Assembly: GCA_963840725.1 (NCBI GenBank) | Contig: CAWIZY010000004.1 | Coordinates: forward strand, 1 to 64,000 | DNA length: 64,000 nt | Source: CAVWDU01 sp963840725 | GTDB taxonomy: Bacteria > Pseudomonadota > Gammaproteobacteria > Pseudomonadales > Halieaceae | Reading direction: 5' to 3' | In this document: positions 24,126-33,268 of the stretch, piece after piece | Layout: each line of letters opens with the position of its first letter | Numbering within the stretch: position 1 is the stretch's first letter | Translations under genes and position numbers: made by a program | The notes under the pieces: generated by a model | Seen by the model: the letters and a program-made list of their open reading frames with translations, nothing else | What the model was told of the DNA's origin: nothing | The model's database searches: none

Positions 24126-27026
24126 ATGAGTCGCCCTTCTCTGGCTGAGCTGCAAAACCAATCCGACTTCATCCAACGCCATATCGGACCCACCGTGAAA
24201 CAGCAGGAGGAAATGGCCCAGGCAATGGGTTATGCCAGCCTCGATGCCCTGATTGAAGCCACCGTACCCGCAGGCATCCTGCGCGCCGAGGCCATGGATT
24301 TGCCACCCGCCCAGACCGAACAGGCAGTGATAGCCCGTCTGCGGGAAATAGCCGACAAGAATGTGGTCAATCGTTCCTACATCGGCACCGGCTATCACGA
24401 TACCTTCACGCCCGCGGTGATCCAGCGCAACGTACTGGAAAATCCAGGCTGGTACACCGCCTACACACCTTATCAGCCCGAAATCTCTCAGGGCCGTCTG
24501 GAAGCGCTGCTCACCTACCAACAGGTGATCATGGACCTCACGGGCATGGAACTCGCCAATGCGTCCATGCTGGACGAAGCGACAGCAGCGGCTGAGGCGA
24601 TGACCCTGTTGCAGCGGGTAAACAAGAAAAATCGCAGTGCCACGTTTATCGTCTCTGAAGATTGCCATCCACAGACGATCGCCGTGGTCAAAACCCGTGC
24701 ACACGTGTTGGATATTGAGGTCGTGGTCGGCGACCCGGCGCAGTTACTGGGCAGTACCGAGGCCTTTGGTGTGCTGCTGCAGTACCCCTGCAGCACCGGG
24801 GAGCTGCCTGATATCGACAGCTTGATCGGCCGCGCCCACGATGCAAAAACTCTGGTGACGGTAGCTGCCGATATCATGGCATTGCTGCTGCTCAAGTCTC
24901 CCGGTTCAATGGACGCCGACGTCGTGGTCGGCAACAGCCAGCGTTTTGGTGTGCCCATGGGTTTTGGCGGCCCCCACGCTGCATTTTTTGCCACTCGCGA
25001 GGCCTACAAGCGCTCTACACCCGGTCGCATCATCGGCGTGTCCATTGACCGCCGCAACAACCAGGCCTTGCGCATGGCGATGCAGACCCGGGAGCAACAC
25101 ATCCGGCGAGAAAAGGCGACCAGCAACATCTGCACCGCCCAGGCCCTGCTGGCGATCATGGCAGCGTTTTACGCAATGTACCACGGCCCCGACGGTCTGC
25201 GGCAGATCGCCGAGCGCATCCACCGGCTCACCGGCATCCTTGCCACCGGTCTGTCCGAGGCCGGCTTCAAGGCAGATAACACGCTCTATTTTGACACCCT
25301 CACCTTCACAGTCGGCGACCAGCAGCAGCCTATCGTGGCGCGGGCGCTGGAGGCTGGCATCAACCTGCGGATAATCGGCGACGACCGGCTGGGAGTGTCC
25401 CTCGACGAGACCACCACAGCAACCGACGTCGAAGCGCTGTGGGAAGTATTCAGCGGCCAGGCGCCAGCCAGCAGCGTTCTGGAACTGGATGACAGCGCTG
25501 AGGACTTCCCGGGCATTCCCCCGCGCCTGCTGCGAGAGCCGGACTATCTGCAGCATCCCTTGTTTCACGACTATCGCTCAGAAACGGAAATGCTGCGCTA
25601 CATGCACAAACTGGAGGGCAAGGATATCGCGCTCAACCGGGCCATGATTCCACTGGGCAGCTGCACCATGAAGCTCAACGCGACCACGGAGATGCTGGCG
25701 GTGACCTGGCCTGAATTTAATCGCATTCACCCCTTCGCCCCGCCGGAGCAGACTCTGGGTTATCAGCAGTTACTGGCTGAACTGGACCACATGCTGCGTG
25801 AGTGCACCGGCTACGACGCCATCTCCATGCAACCCAATGCGGGCTCGCAAGGCGAGTACGCGGGCCTGCTGGCTATTCGCCGCTACCACGAGAGTCGCGG
25901 TGAGCACCAGCGCCGGGTCTGCCTGATCCCCTCTTCGGCCCACGGCACCAACCCGGCCTCGGCGGCCCTGGCCGGCATGAAGGTGGTCATTGTTGAATGC
26001 GATGCTCACGGCAACGTCGATATGGCCGACCTGAAGGCGAAGGCAGAACGGCACACCGACGATTTGGCAGCGATCATGGTGACCTACCCCTCCACGCACG
26101 GCGTGTTTGAGGAATCCATCATCGAGCTCTGCGAGCTGATCCATCACCATGGCGGACAGGTCTACGTAGACGGAGCCAACCTGAATGCACTGGTCGGTCT
26201 GGCGGCTCCGGGGCAATTCGGAGCCGACGTCTCCCACCTGAATTTGCACAAAACATTCTGTATTCCCCACGGCGGGGGCGGACCGGGCATGGGACCCATC
26301 GGTGTGGGTAAACACCTGCAACCGTTCTTGCCCACTCACCCGATATCTCCGGTGCCCGGCCTCAGTACCGATAACGATGTGGTCTCGGCCACGCCCTATG
26401 GCAGCGGCTCCATTCTGTCGATCTCCTGGGCCTATATCGCCCTGATGGGTGGCGATGGCCTGGTAGCGGCTACCGAGGTAGCCATCCTCAGCGCCAACTA
26501 CATCGCCCACCGGCTGAGAGACCACTACCCCATACTTTACACCGGCCGCAACGGCAATATCGCGCACGAGTGTATTATCGACATCCGGCCGCTCAAAGAG
26601 GGGAGCGGAATTTCAGAAGAGGATATCGCGAAACGCCTGATCGACTATGGGTTCCACGCACCGACTATGAGTTTCCCGGTGCCGGGCACACTGATGATCG
26701 AACCCACGGAATCCGAGTCGCTGGCTGAAATTGATCGCTTCTGCGATGCCTTGATCGCCATTCGGGAAGAAATTCGCGCCGTGCAAACCGGCAAACTGGA
26801 TGCCGCGGATAACCCCCTGGTCAACTCACCCCACACGCTCGCCGACGTGGTCAGCGACAGCTGGGATCACCCCTACACGCGGGAACAAGCGGCCTACCCG
26901 GTAGCCACATTGCGCACCAGCAAATACTGGCCACCGGTTAACCGGGTCGACAATGTCTACGGTGACCGGCACCTTTTCTGCGCCTGCCCATCCATCGATA
27001 CCTGGCGCGAGCCAGTCGAGGGCTGA
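24126..27026 (+). CDS. gcvP: Glycine dehydrogenase (decarboxylating), P-protein
   Basis: The PLP-dependent P-protein of the glycine cleavage system decarboxylates glycine and passes the aminomethyl group to the lipoyl H-protein. It is a 966-residue single-chain form with both halves. Landmarks are the N-terminal SDFIQRHIGP, YIGTGYHDTFTPAVIQRNVL, PLGSCTMKLNATTEM, EYAGLLAIRRYHESRGE and the PLP lysine in HLNLHKTFCIPHGGGGPGMG (Lys709). The C-terminal CPSIDTW is close to the end. gcvT and gcvH are not in the window. A 7-bp hairpin follows 23 bp after the stop. Confidence 0.98.
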   Translation: MSRPSLAELQNQSDFIQRHIGPTVKQQEEMAQAMGYASLDALIEATVPAGILRAEAMDLPPAQTEQAVIARLREIADKNVVNRSYIGTGYHDTFTPAVIQRNVLENPGWYTAYTPYQPEISQGRLEALLTYQQVIMDLTGMELANASMLDEATAAAEAMTLLQRVNKKNRSATFIVSEDCHPQTIAVVKTRAHVLDIEVVVGDPAQLLGSTEAFGVLLQYPCSTGELPDIDSLIGRAHDAKTLVTVAADIMALLLLKSPGSMDADVVVGNSQRFGVPMGFGGPHAAFFATREAYKRSTPGRIIGVSIDRRNNQALRMAMQTREQHIRREKATSNICTAQALLAIMAAFYAMYHGPDGLRQIAERIHRLTGILATGLSEAGFKADNTLYFDTLTFTVGDQQQPIVARALEAGINLRIIGDDRLGVSLDETTTATDVEALWEVFSGQAPASSVLELDDSAEDFPGIPPRLLREPDYLQHPLFHDYRSETEMLRYMHKLEGKDIALNRAMIPLGSCTMKLNATTEMLAVTWPEFNRIHPFAPPEQTLGYQQLLAELDHMLRECTGYDAISMQPNAGSQGEYAGLLAIRRYHESRGEHQRRVCLIPSSAHGTNPASAALAGMKVVIVECDAHGNVDMADLKAKAERHTDDLAAIMVTYPSTHGVFEESIIELCELIHHHGGQVYVDGANLNALVGLAAPGQFGADVSHLNLHKTFCIPHGGGGPGMGPIGVGKHLQPFLPTHPISPVPGLSTDNDVVSATPYGSGSILSISWAYIALMGGDGLVAATEVAILSANYIAHRLRDHYPILYTGRNGNIAHECIIDIRPLKEGSGISEEDIAKRLIDYGFHAPTMSFPVPGTLMIEPTESESLAEIDRFCDALIAIREEIRAVQTGKLDAADNPLVNSPHTLADVVSDSWDHPYTREQAAYPVATLRTSKYWPPVNRVDNVYGDRHLFCACPSIDTWREPVEG

Positions 27027-27048
27027 TCCGCGGGCGCGCCACCTGTAA

Positions 27049-27066
27049 GGGCCTGTTACCAGGCCC
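27049..27066 (+). terminator. Possible transcription terminator of gcvP
   Basis: GGGCCTG-TTAC-CAGGCCC is a perfect 7-bp stem with a 4-nt loop, 23 bp after the gcvP stop and before the convergent M28 gene. No T-run follows directly (TTTT only about 24 nt on), so intrinsic termination is uncertain. Confidence 0.4.
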
Positions 27067-27166
27067 TGCAGGGGCTGCCTGCATCACGTTTTCTGCCGCC
27101 TCAATCGCGGCCGCTCTTCTCCAATCCAGGCAACAACCCCGGGCAGACCGCCTTCGCAGGCACTGT

Positions 27167-28858
27167 TTAACGCTTGCGGAGTATTTCAGGCAAGGGCTGT
27201 TTGGGTGGCAGTGCCTCAGGCAACGGCTTTCTCGGCATCTTCTCTTCGCTGTTGGCGGCATGGTAGACCACAGTCGCCATGACGGCCGCGGCCTGCATCA
27301 GGTCACCGGGATTAATATGGCTGACGTCATCCACGCTGGAGTGATGGGTGTTGAGGTCATAGTCCAGCGGGTCCTGCACAAACTGGAAGCCCGGCAGACC
27401 CACGGCATTAAAGGACAGGTGGTCCGTGCCGCTGGTATTGCTGATAGTGGCGGTACTGACTCCTTGATCCTGAAAGGGCGCCAGCCAGGTCTCCAGTATC
27501 GGTCTGGCCATATCGTTCTTTTGCAGGTAAATGCCCCGGATCTTTCCGCCACCATTGTCGATGTTGAAATAGACCGACAGATCGTCATGGGCGGGTTTGA
27601 GCGCCATGGTCACGGGATCGCCGAAATGGTTTTTCACGTAGGCTCTGGAACCAAAAAACCCCTGTTCTTCTGCGTCCCACAAGGCTGCACGCACCGCACG
27701 CCGCAGCGGAAGATCAAGCGCTTTAAGTATGCGCATTGCCTCCATCACCACCGCAACGCCGGCGGCATTGTCTGTCGCGCCGGTCGCGGCGTGCCATGAA
27801 TCGAGGTGGGCGCCCAACATGACCACTTCCCCGCTCGGGTCAGAACCGGCCAACTGGGCAATCACGTTGACACCCTCCTGCTGGCCGCCATGAAAGCGGG
27901 CCTCGACATCGACCTCAAGCGCAACAGCTACATCTCGCTCCAACAGGCGATGGAGGCGGTTGTAGTGCTCACTCATCATCACTACCGTGGGCGGCGGCAC
28001 CGGGTCTTGCTGCCGCCAGGAGCCGTAGTCACTGTGCATGATCACGCCCGCACCGGAGGCCCAGCCGTTGAGCAAAATGGCCGCCACACCCTCGTCCCGG
28101 TGAAACGCAGCCAGCCTCGCGCTGAGGTCCATACCGATATCCCAGTGGTTGACCATGACTTCAACGGGCAGTTCATCCCACAACCGTTCGGCTTTTCCCT
28201 CGTCCAGAGGCGTGATCAGCAGGGGCCAATGAAGGGGCTCCTTGAGACCAGGTTCGGTCGCTGTGGCAAGTTCCGTCAGGTCTTCATCGTTAAACCGGAA
28301 CACCGCCTCTGGATCCGGAAGCTCGATCGGTTCAGGATGGTTGAACAGCACTATTTTGCCGCGCAGCTTTCCTTTGTACTTCTCGATATAAGCGTCGATC
28401 TGCTCGGCGCGCTTGACCAGATCGACCGTTGCAGGACGCTCATCCTCCTCCCAGAGGGGCGCAAACACCACGTCGCCGGATACCGGGCCATCGGTGCCAC
28501 CGCTCCAATCGGCGGGAAAGGCACTCAGGGTCGTCTGCTGGGGTGCCAGCATCTGCACGCCAATCCGGGTCCAGGACCATCCGCGACCAAAAGTACCCCA
28601 GGGCTCCAGCTTCGCATCCTCGATACCGGCTGTCTGAAACAGTTTCAGCGACAGCTCGGCCGCTTCCCGGTACTCGGGCGAGCCGCTCAGACGCGGGCCA
28701 TGTTCATCGGCGATGATGTGCAGATAGTCCATCACCTGCGAGCGCTCGAAAGCCTCATGTTTGATCCGATGGATGACGTGGAGATCCGCATCAGCGGCCA
28801 GCATACAGGTCGAGTGCAGCGTGGCAACAAGGGCAAATGCACAGTAAGTCATTCTCAT
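27167..28858 (-). CDS. Exported M28-family metallopeptidase with PA domain
   Basis: This 563-residue zinc aminopeptidase or carboxypeptidase-like enzyme has a signal peptide (MTYCAFALVATLHSTCMLAA). A protease-associated insert lies around 110-300 (GKLRGKIVLFNHPEPIELPD) and the M28 catalytic domain around 330-530. Metal ligands and catalytic residues are visible in LGAHLDSWHAATGATDNAAG (His, Asp), WDAEEQGFFGS (Glu pair), YFNIDNGGGK (Asp) and LNTHHSSVDDV (His). It acts outside the cytoplasm on peptides. ATG 28858 gives the best signal peptide; a longer frame begins at 28915 and would overlap the next gene. Confidence 0.9.
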   Translation of the reverse strand: MRMTYCAFALVATLHSTCMLAADADLHVIHRIKHEAFERSQVMDYLHIIADEHGPRLSGSPEYREAAELSLKLFQTAGIEDAKLEPWGTFGRGWSWTRIGVQMLAPQQTTLSAFPADWSGGTDGPVSGDVVFAPLWEEDERPATVDLVKRAEQIDAYIEKYKGKLRGKIVLFNHPEPIELPDPEAVFRFNDEDLTELATATEPGLKEPLHWPLLITPLDEGKAERLWDELPVEVMVNHWDIGMDLSARLAAFHRDEGVAAILLNGWASGAGVIMHSDYGSWRQQDPVPPPTVVMMSEHYNRLHRLLERDVAVALEVDVEARFHGGQQEGVNVIAQLAGSDPSGEVVMLGAHLDSWHAATGATDNAAGVAVVMEAMRILKALDLPLRRAVRAALWDAEEQGFFGSRAYVKNHFGDPVTMALKPAHDDLSVYFNIDNGGGKIRGIYLQKNDMARPILETWLAPFQDQGVSTATISNTSGTDHLSFNAVGLPGFQFVQDPLDYDLNTHHSSVDDVSHINPGDLMQAAAVMATVVYHAANSEEKMPRKPLPEALPPKQPLPEILRKR

Positions 28859-28898
28859 AGCAGGGATTTTTCCATATGTCTCAAGAAGTACAGCGCGC

Positions 28899-29693
28899 TC
28901 AAAATACGTAGGCAAGCCCGAGATGAAGGCTGCTCAGTGTCTCGTCAATATCCTTGTAGTTCACACCCTCATAGCGAATATCCTGCTGATAGTCATTAAC
29001 CTTGAGTCGGGCCTGGAATAACAGGCTAGCTGACAGGGGCATGGTCCAGGTAATGCCGTAACTGAAGCCAGTGGTATCACCCTTGACCCGACCGGTCAGG
29101 TCATCGAACTCCGGCTCTTCCTCGCCGTCTTCGTCATCATCATCGTCTGTATTGGCACCAAAATTATTGGTGGCATCAAGCTCTGCGTAAGCCAGCGTGA
29201 AACTGAGTCGACCCGCTGTTTCGAAATCCCAGGAAAAGGTGGCACCCAGGTAAGGCCCTTCCTGTTCGTAGCTTTCATTCACCCGATTAAATACGCCCTC
29301 GTCATCGGCCTCCCTGGCGATGAAATCCATTTCTGTTTCCCCCCGCTTATAGCCCCCGAACAGGGACCAATTGCGGTTGAGCTGGTAACCCAGCGTGAGG
29401 TCAATGTCTTCGCGGCTGGCCTCCCCCACATCTTCCTCTTCCGAAATGTCGGCGTCCTGCAAGGAGAATGTTCCGTTCAATGACAGCTGCCACTTGCCGT
29501 AGGTCGCTCCGGCGAGCAGGTTTCCGGAAATGAAACCCAGGTCCTGATCCAGCTTGGCCGGGAAAGACAGCACGGTGTAGCCCGCCGCCGCCCCGGCCAC
29601 GAATCGCAGTTCTCGCTCAGGGTCATCGGCCAAAGAGGGCCCGGCCAGAATGGCGAGCCCGGGGAGCAGGAAAAAACGCGCGAAAATACCCAT
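28899..29693 (-). CDS. Predicted outer membrane beta-barrel protein with acidic loop
   Basis: A 264-residue exported protein: signal peptide (FFLLPGLAILAGPSLA) and then regular amphipathic strands (LSLNGTFSLQD, DLTLGYQLNRNWSLFGGYK, RLSFTLAYAEL), ending LHLGLAYVF with terminal Phe. A loop near residues 184-195 has an unbroken run of Asp/Glu (DDDDDEDGEEE), which could bind divalent cations. No named family is recognised. It lies upstream of and on the same strand as the M28 peptidase, 40 bp apart, so the two may form an operon. Confidence 0.72.
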   Translation of the reverse strand: MGIFARFFLLPGLAILAGPSLADDPERELRFVAGAAAGYTVLSFPAKLDQDLGFISGNLLAGATYGKWQLSLNGTFSLQDADISEEEDVGEASREDIDLTLGYQLNRNWSLFGGYKRGETEMDFIAREADDEGVFNRVNESYEQEGPYLGATFSWDFETAGRLSFTLAYAELDATNNFGANTDDDDDEDGEEEPEFDDLTGRVKGDTTGFSYGITWTMPLSASLLFQARLKVNDYQQDIRYEGVNYKDIDETLSSLHLGLAYVF

Positions 29694-29877
29694 ATCCTAG
29701 CCTCAACTGTTGCGATTAGTTGGCCGCGACGCTCGGTCCGGCCCCGCTCTGAATCATACCTGTAATTGCCCCCGCCGGCCTCGCTAAACCCACTCTTACG
29801 CTCGAATATCCCGGGCTGGTAGTGCTAAGCTAACTGCCCGAGCGGGCTTTTGCCGCACACTCCCAACGGCCAGGACA

Positions 29878-32169
29878 ATGCCAGAGAAAGATCAGGCCAA
29901 TAAAAACCGGAGCTCGCAATACCGGGGCAGGGCCGATGAATCACCCGATACCCTTGCCGCGCAAGCGGCTACCCAGATCGGTCAGCAGCCCCTGCCCGCA
30001 GTCCAGCCGGGTCCGCCTGCGCTGAATTCTGCCGAGAACGTCGATGCCCCGGTTGATGAGTCAATCGATGGGGCAGAAGTAAAGCGCGTAAAAGACCGTT
30101 TTGAGTTACTGACCCGGCTGGGCACTGGCGGTATGGGCACGGTGTACAAGGCGCGGGACCTGCGCAAGGTAGAGGCCCAGGACCGTGAGCCCTGGGTGGC
30201 CATCAAACTGCTGAATGAGGATTTTAAGGAACATCCGTCAGCGCTGATTTCTTTGCAGCGGGAGGCCCGCAAATCGCAGACCCTGACCCACCCCAATATC
30301 GTCAAGGTCTTCGATTTTGATCGCGACGGCGATACGGTTTTTATGACCATGGAGCTACTGCGCGGCCACGATATGCAGCAACACATAGACGCCAACCCCA
30401 CCGGCATAGGCCTGCAGGCAGTTATGGGGCTGAGCCGGGAAATGGGAGATGCCCTCATACATGCCCATCAGAACGGTATTGTCCACGCAGACTTTACTCC
30501 CAGAAACGTCTTCCTCACCAGCGACGGTACCGCCAAGGTGTTGGACTTTGGTATTGCCCAGGCTATGGCCAGTACTGAGCAGCGTTCAGAGCACAGTTCC
30601 GATAAGAGCACCGAGCCGGATGCGGCGCCGGAGGAACAGACCGTCTTCGACCCGATCAGTCTGGGCGCCCTCACCCCCGGGTACGCCAGCCTGGAGCGCC
30701 TGAACGGGGAGAGTCCGGTTCCCGCAGATGACGTCTATGGCCTGGGTTGTCTGATCTACGAATTGCTCACCGGGGATCGCCCCTACCAGAACAACACCGC
30801 CCGGGAAGCCGCTGAGCACAAGGTTCGACCGCAAAAGCCGGCAAAGCTGCCTGCCAAACAGTGGCGCGTATTGCGCAAAGCCATAGCCCTGTCGCGCGAG
30901 CAGCGTTATCAGGATGTCGAAACCTTCATCGCGGACTTTCTGCCGCGCGGTCGCCCGGCACGCAGCGCTACCCTGGCCCTGGCAGGTTCGATTCTGGTCG
31001 TTGCTGCAGTCGCCGCTTATCAGGCCTACACCGTATTGCAGGAGAAAGAGGCCGTGGGCGCAGAACAGGCCGCGGCGCTGGAGGCGCTGGGCGAAGAGCA
31101 GACGCTGGCCCGGCAGGCGATTGATCAGGATTTGCAGCGCATCAACAGCGAATACATGGATTGGGCGCAAACCCTGATCAGCAACCATCAGTATGACGAG
31201 GCCCAGCAGTTCCTCGATCGGGTGCAGGGGCAGGCTGAGGATGATCTCCGGCTGGGGGAGTTGCAGGCCCTGCTGGCCACCGCACAGGCAGACTACCAGC
31301 AAGGTCTCCGTGAAGCTGAGACGACGCGCCTCGAGGTAGCCCGGCTTATCAACGCAGCGGGGGCGGATATCAAAGCAGGGAGACTGTTGAATCCAGCCGG
31401 GAATAACGCCTATCGCCGCTACCAGCAGATCACCGCACTAGACCCTGAGAACACTGAGGCAGAAACTCTGCTACAGCAAATCATACGGCTGCAAACGCAA
31501 CGGGTGAACGAAACACTGCGCTCCGGCGAATTGAAGATCGCCCAGAACAACCTTGCTGGCCTGACGCGACTGGCACCCGAGCATCCCAGCCTGCCTTCAC
31601 TGCGGGTGGAGGTGGCGCGTGCGCGGGAGCAGGCCAGAAACAACGCGAGCGGAATCGCCCGGCTGCTGGAACAGGCCCGCAGTGAGACGCTGAGTAACGA
31701 CCCCCAACGGCGAGAAGCGCTCTATCTGGAGGCCCTCGCCATTGACCCGGAGAATACGTCTGCCGCGCAGGGCCTGAAAGCTGTGCAAGCCGACCTGCTG
31801 CGGGCGCAGCGCAGGGATGAGCAGCGCGCGGAAGCTCGGGCACAAACGCTGCTGACCAGCGCCCTGCAGCTACTGGAGGAGCAACCGCCAGTTGCGGCTA
31901 ATTTTCAGCGCGCCTACGGGGCGCTGCTGGATGCACAGCGCGCCAGCCCCGGATCAGCGCAGGTAGAGCTGATGATTGACCAAATGCCGCAGCGCTACCT
32001 ACTGGCCATTCAGGGCCAGATGGCGGCGCAACAATACGTGGAAGCCGACACCATGCTGCAGGCGGCTCTCCTGCTCACACCGGAGAGCCGACAGTTAGGA
32101 CAAATTCAGGAGCGCCTGGTGAAGTTGATGCAGGATGACGAACCGCCCATCCTGCCGACCTCTTTCTGA
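29878..32169 (+). CDS. Membrane-anchored Ser/Thr protein kinase with coiled-coil/TPR-like tail
   Basis: This 763-residue protein has a disordered N-terminus (1-70) and a Hanks-type kinase domain (about 74-350). One membrane helix follows (about 363-383, LALAGSILVVAAVAAYQAY), then about 380 residues of helical repeats. Kinase motifs are the glycine loop LGTGGMGTVYKARD (81-94), VAIKLL with Lys110, HADFTPRNV (Asp205, Asn210) and VLDFGIA (DFG 223-225). HRD is HAD here, losing the Arg that normally senses activation-loop phosphorylation. The glycine loop, Lys and DFG are all intact, so activity is expected. AGGA lies 5 nt before ATG 29878. The kinase sits 340 bp ahead of the DUF3348-DUF2894 operon and may regulate it; a partner phosphatase is not seen. 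Confidence 0.9.
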   Translation: MPEKDQANKNRSSQYRGRADESPDTLAAQAATQIGQQPLPAVQPGPPALNSAENVDAPVDESIDGAEVKRVKDRFELLTRLGTGGMGTVYKARDLRKVEAQDREPWVAIKLLNEDFKEHPSALISLQREARKSQTLTHPNIVKVFDFDRDGDTVFMTMELLRGHDMQQHIDANPTGIGLQAVMGLSREMGDALIHAHQNGIVHADFTPRNVFLTSDGTAKVLDFGIAQAMASTEQRSEHSSDKSTEPDAAPEEQTVFDPISLGALTPGYASLERLNGESPVPADDVYGLGCLIYELLTGDRPYQNNTAREAAEHKVRPQKPAKLPAKQWRVLRKAIALSREQRYQDVETFIADFLPRGRPARSATLALAGSILVVAAVAAYQAYTVLQEKEAVGAEQAAALEALGEEQTLARQAIDQDLQRINSEYMDWAQTLISNHQYDEAQQFLDRVQGQAEDDLRLGELQALLATAQADYQQGLREAETTRLEVARLINAAGADIKAGRLLNPAGNNAYRRYQQITALDPENTEAETLLQQIIRLQTQRVNETLRSGELKIAQNNLAGLTRLAPEHPSLPSLRVEVARAREQARNNASGIARLLEQARSETLSNDPQRREALYLEALAIDPENTSAAQGLKAVQADLLRAQRRDEQRAEARAQTLLTSALQLLEEQPPVAANFQRAYGALLDAQRASPGSAQVELMIDQMPQRYLLAIQGQMAAQQYVEADTMLQAALLLTPESRQLGQIQERLVKLMQDDEPPILPTSF

Positions 32170-32509
32170 CACGCGCCAACGCGTCGAATGCCGGTGCCAG
32201 AACAGTCCGGGCCAGGAACCGGTCGACAACTGACGCTTTACAGCAGACTGAGCTTGAATCATGCAGGTAAATGGCGATAATAGCGGCCGCGTCGGGGCAG
32301 ATTTCAGCCGGATCGCCCAAACAGGGCTCGGGACCCACAACCACCCTTCTAACCGGATCCACACTCTTGCGGACTCAGCGATTGCAGACTGACACATTTG
32401 ATACCAGCGGTCGCATCGATACCACCAAATGTACTGATACCAAGGGATACCCTGGCAGTGCGGGTCAACCCGTTCGTAATGGTCATCTTCACAAGGCAGG
32501 CCGCGCCCC
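32170..32509. other. Gap between kinase gene and motor-like operon
   Basis: No credible gene is seen on the plus strand. A 95-codon frame on the minus strand (32362-32075) has no ribosome site and overlaps the kinase gene; I reject it. The region presumably contains the promoter for the DUF3348-to-DUF2894 cluster, but I do not see a clear -10/-35 pair. Confidence 0.5.
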
Positions 32510-33268
32510 ATGAGCGAAGCAGCCTCCCAGTACAAACCCTACAGTTCACCTTTGGTGCGCAGCTTGATCGGTTTACTTGACCACACGACACCAGACGCGC
32601 GCCCGGGACAAGCGCAGCGGCTGGGTGATCTGCTCGACTTCGCTGATACCGTTCGCCTGTCAACAAGTTTGGATGCGCTGCCGACGCTGGCACGCCAATC
32701 GGGTGAAGCGACCACTACTGACCCCACTGCCGCCGAGGTCACTGCAGCGTTCAGCCTCGAGCGAGCGGCGATCCTGGCGTGGGCGCTGGCGAGTTTCGCG
32801 GGCGGCGGCCACTTCAGGCGAGTGCCGCTGCCGGCGCCCCCAGCGCCGGGCGACGACCCTGAGTCATTTCACCCCTACAGGCAGTTCTATATTGCTCAGC
32901 AACGGGAAATACAGTTCAGGATCGACGCTTTGCAGCGCGAAACACGCCTGGGTGTGGCGAGCCTGTCCCCGCGGCTATGTCGCCTGGCGGAACTCGACGC
33001 CGTGTTGGACGATGCACTCGGGGCAAAGTTGCGCGCCTTGTTTCAGCGCGTGCCCTCACTACTCGCCAGACGTTACAGCGAACTCAGTCAGTCCATGGCG
33101 CACGGTGCGGACATGACTCTGTCAGAAACAGATGCCGGCCTCCCGTTGCACCGCCAGATCTGTACCGAGATGCAGACCGCGCTGGTTGCGGAGGTCGATG
33201 CCAGACTCCTGCCGGTGCGGGGCTTGGTTGCTGCGCTGGCCGAAAAATCAGGGACAGCTAATGAATAG
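32510..33268 (+). CDS. DUF3348 family protein
   Basis: A 252-residue soluble protein, with no signal peptide or membrane helix. Patterns PLVRSLIGLLDHTTPDA at the start and FYIAQQREIQFRIDALQ in the middle fit DUF3348, a family known mainly from its place next to DUF802, OmpA-like and DUF2894 genes. Mostly helical. Its last 8 bp overlap the start of the MotA/ZorA-like gene (shared ATGAATAG), implying translational coupling and a fixed ratio. Function unknown; by position it is a candidate cytoplasmic regulator or effector of the membrane motor. Confidence 0.75.
   Translation: MSEAASQYKPYSSPLVRSLIGLLDHTTPDARPGQAQRLGDLLDFADTVRLSTSLDALPTLARQSGEATTTDPTAAEVTAAFSLERAAILAWALASFAGGGHFRRVPLPAPPAPGDDPESFHPYRQFYIAQQREIQFRIDALQRETRLGVASLSPRLCRLAELDAVLDDALGAKLRALFQRVPSLLARRYSELSQSMAHGADMTLSETDAGLPLHRQICTEMQTALVAEVDARLLPVRGLVAALAEKSGTANE

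Noticed and set aside
32075..32362. Leftward 95-codon reading between the kinase gene and DUF3348
   Set aside because: It starts with GTG without a ribosome site, overlaps the 3' end of the kinase gene on the opposite strand, and matches no family I know.
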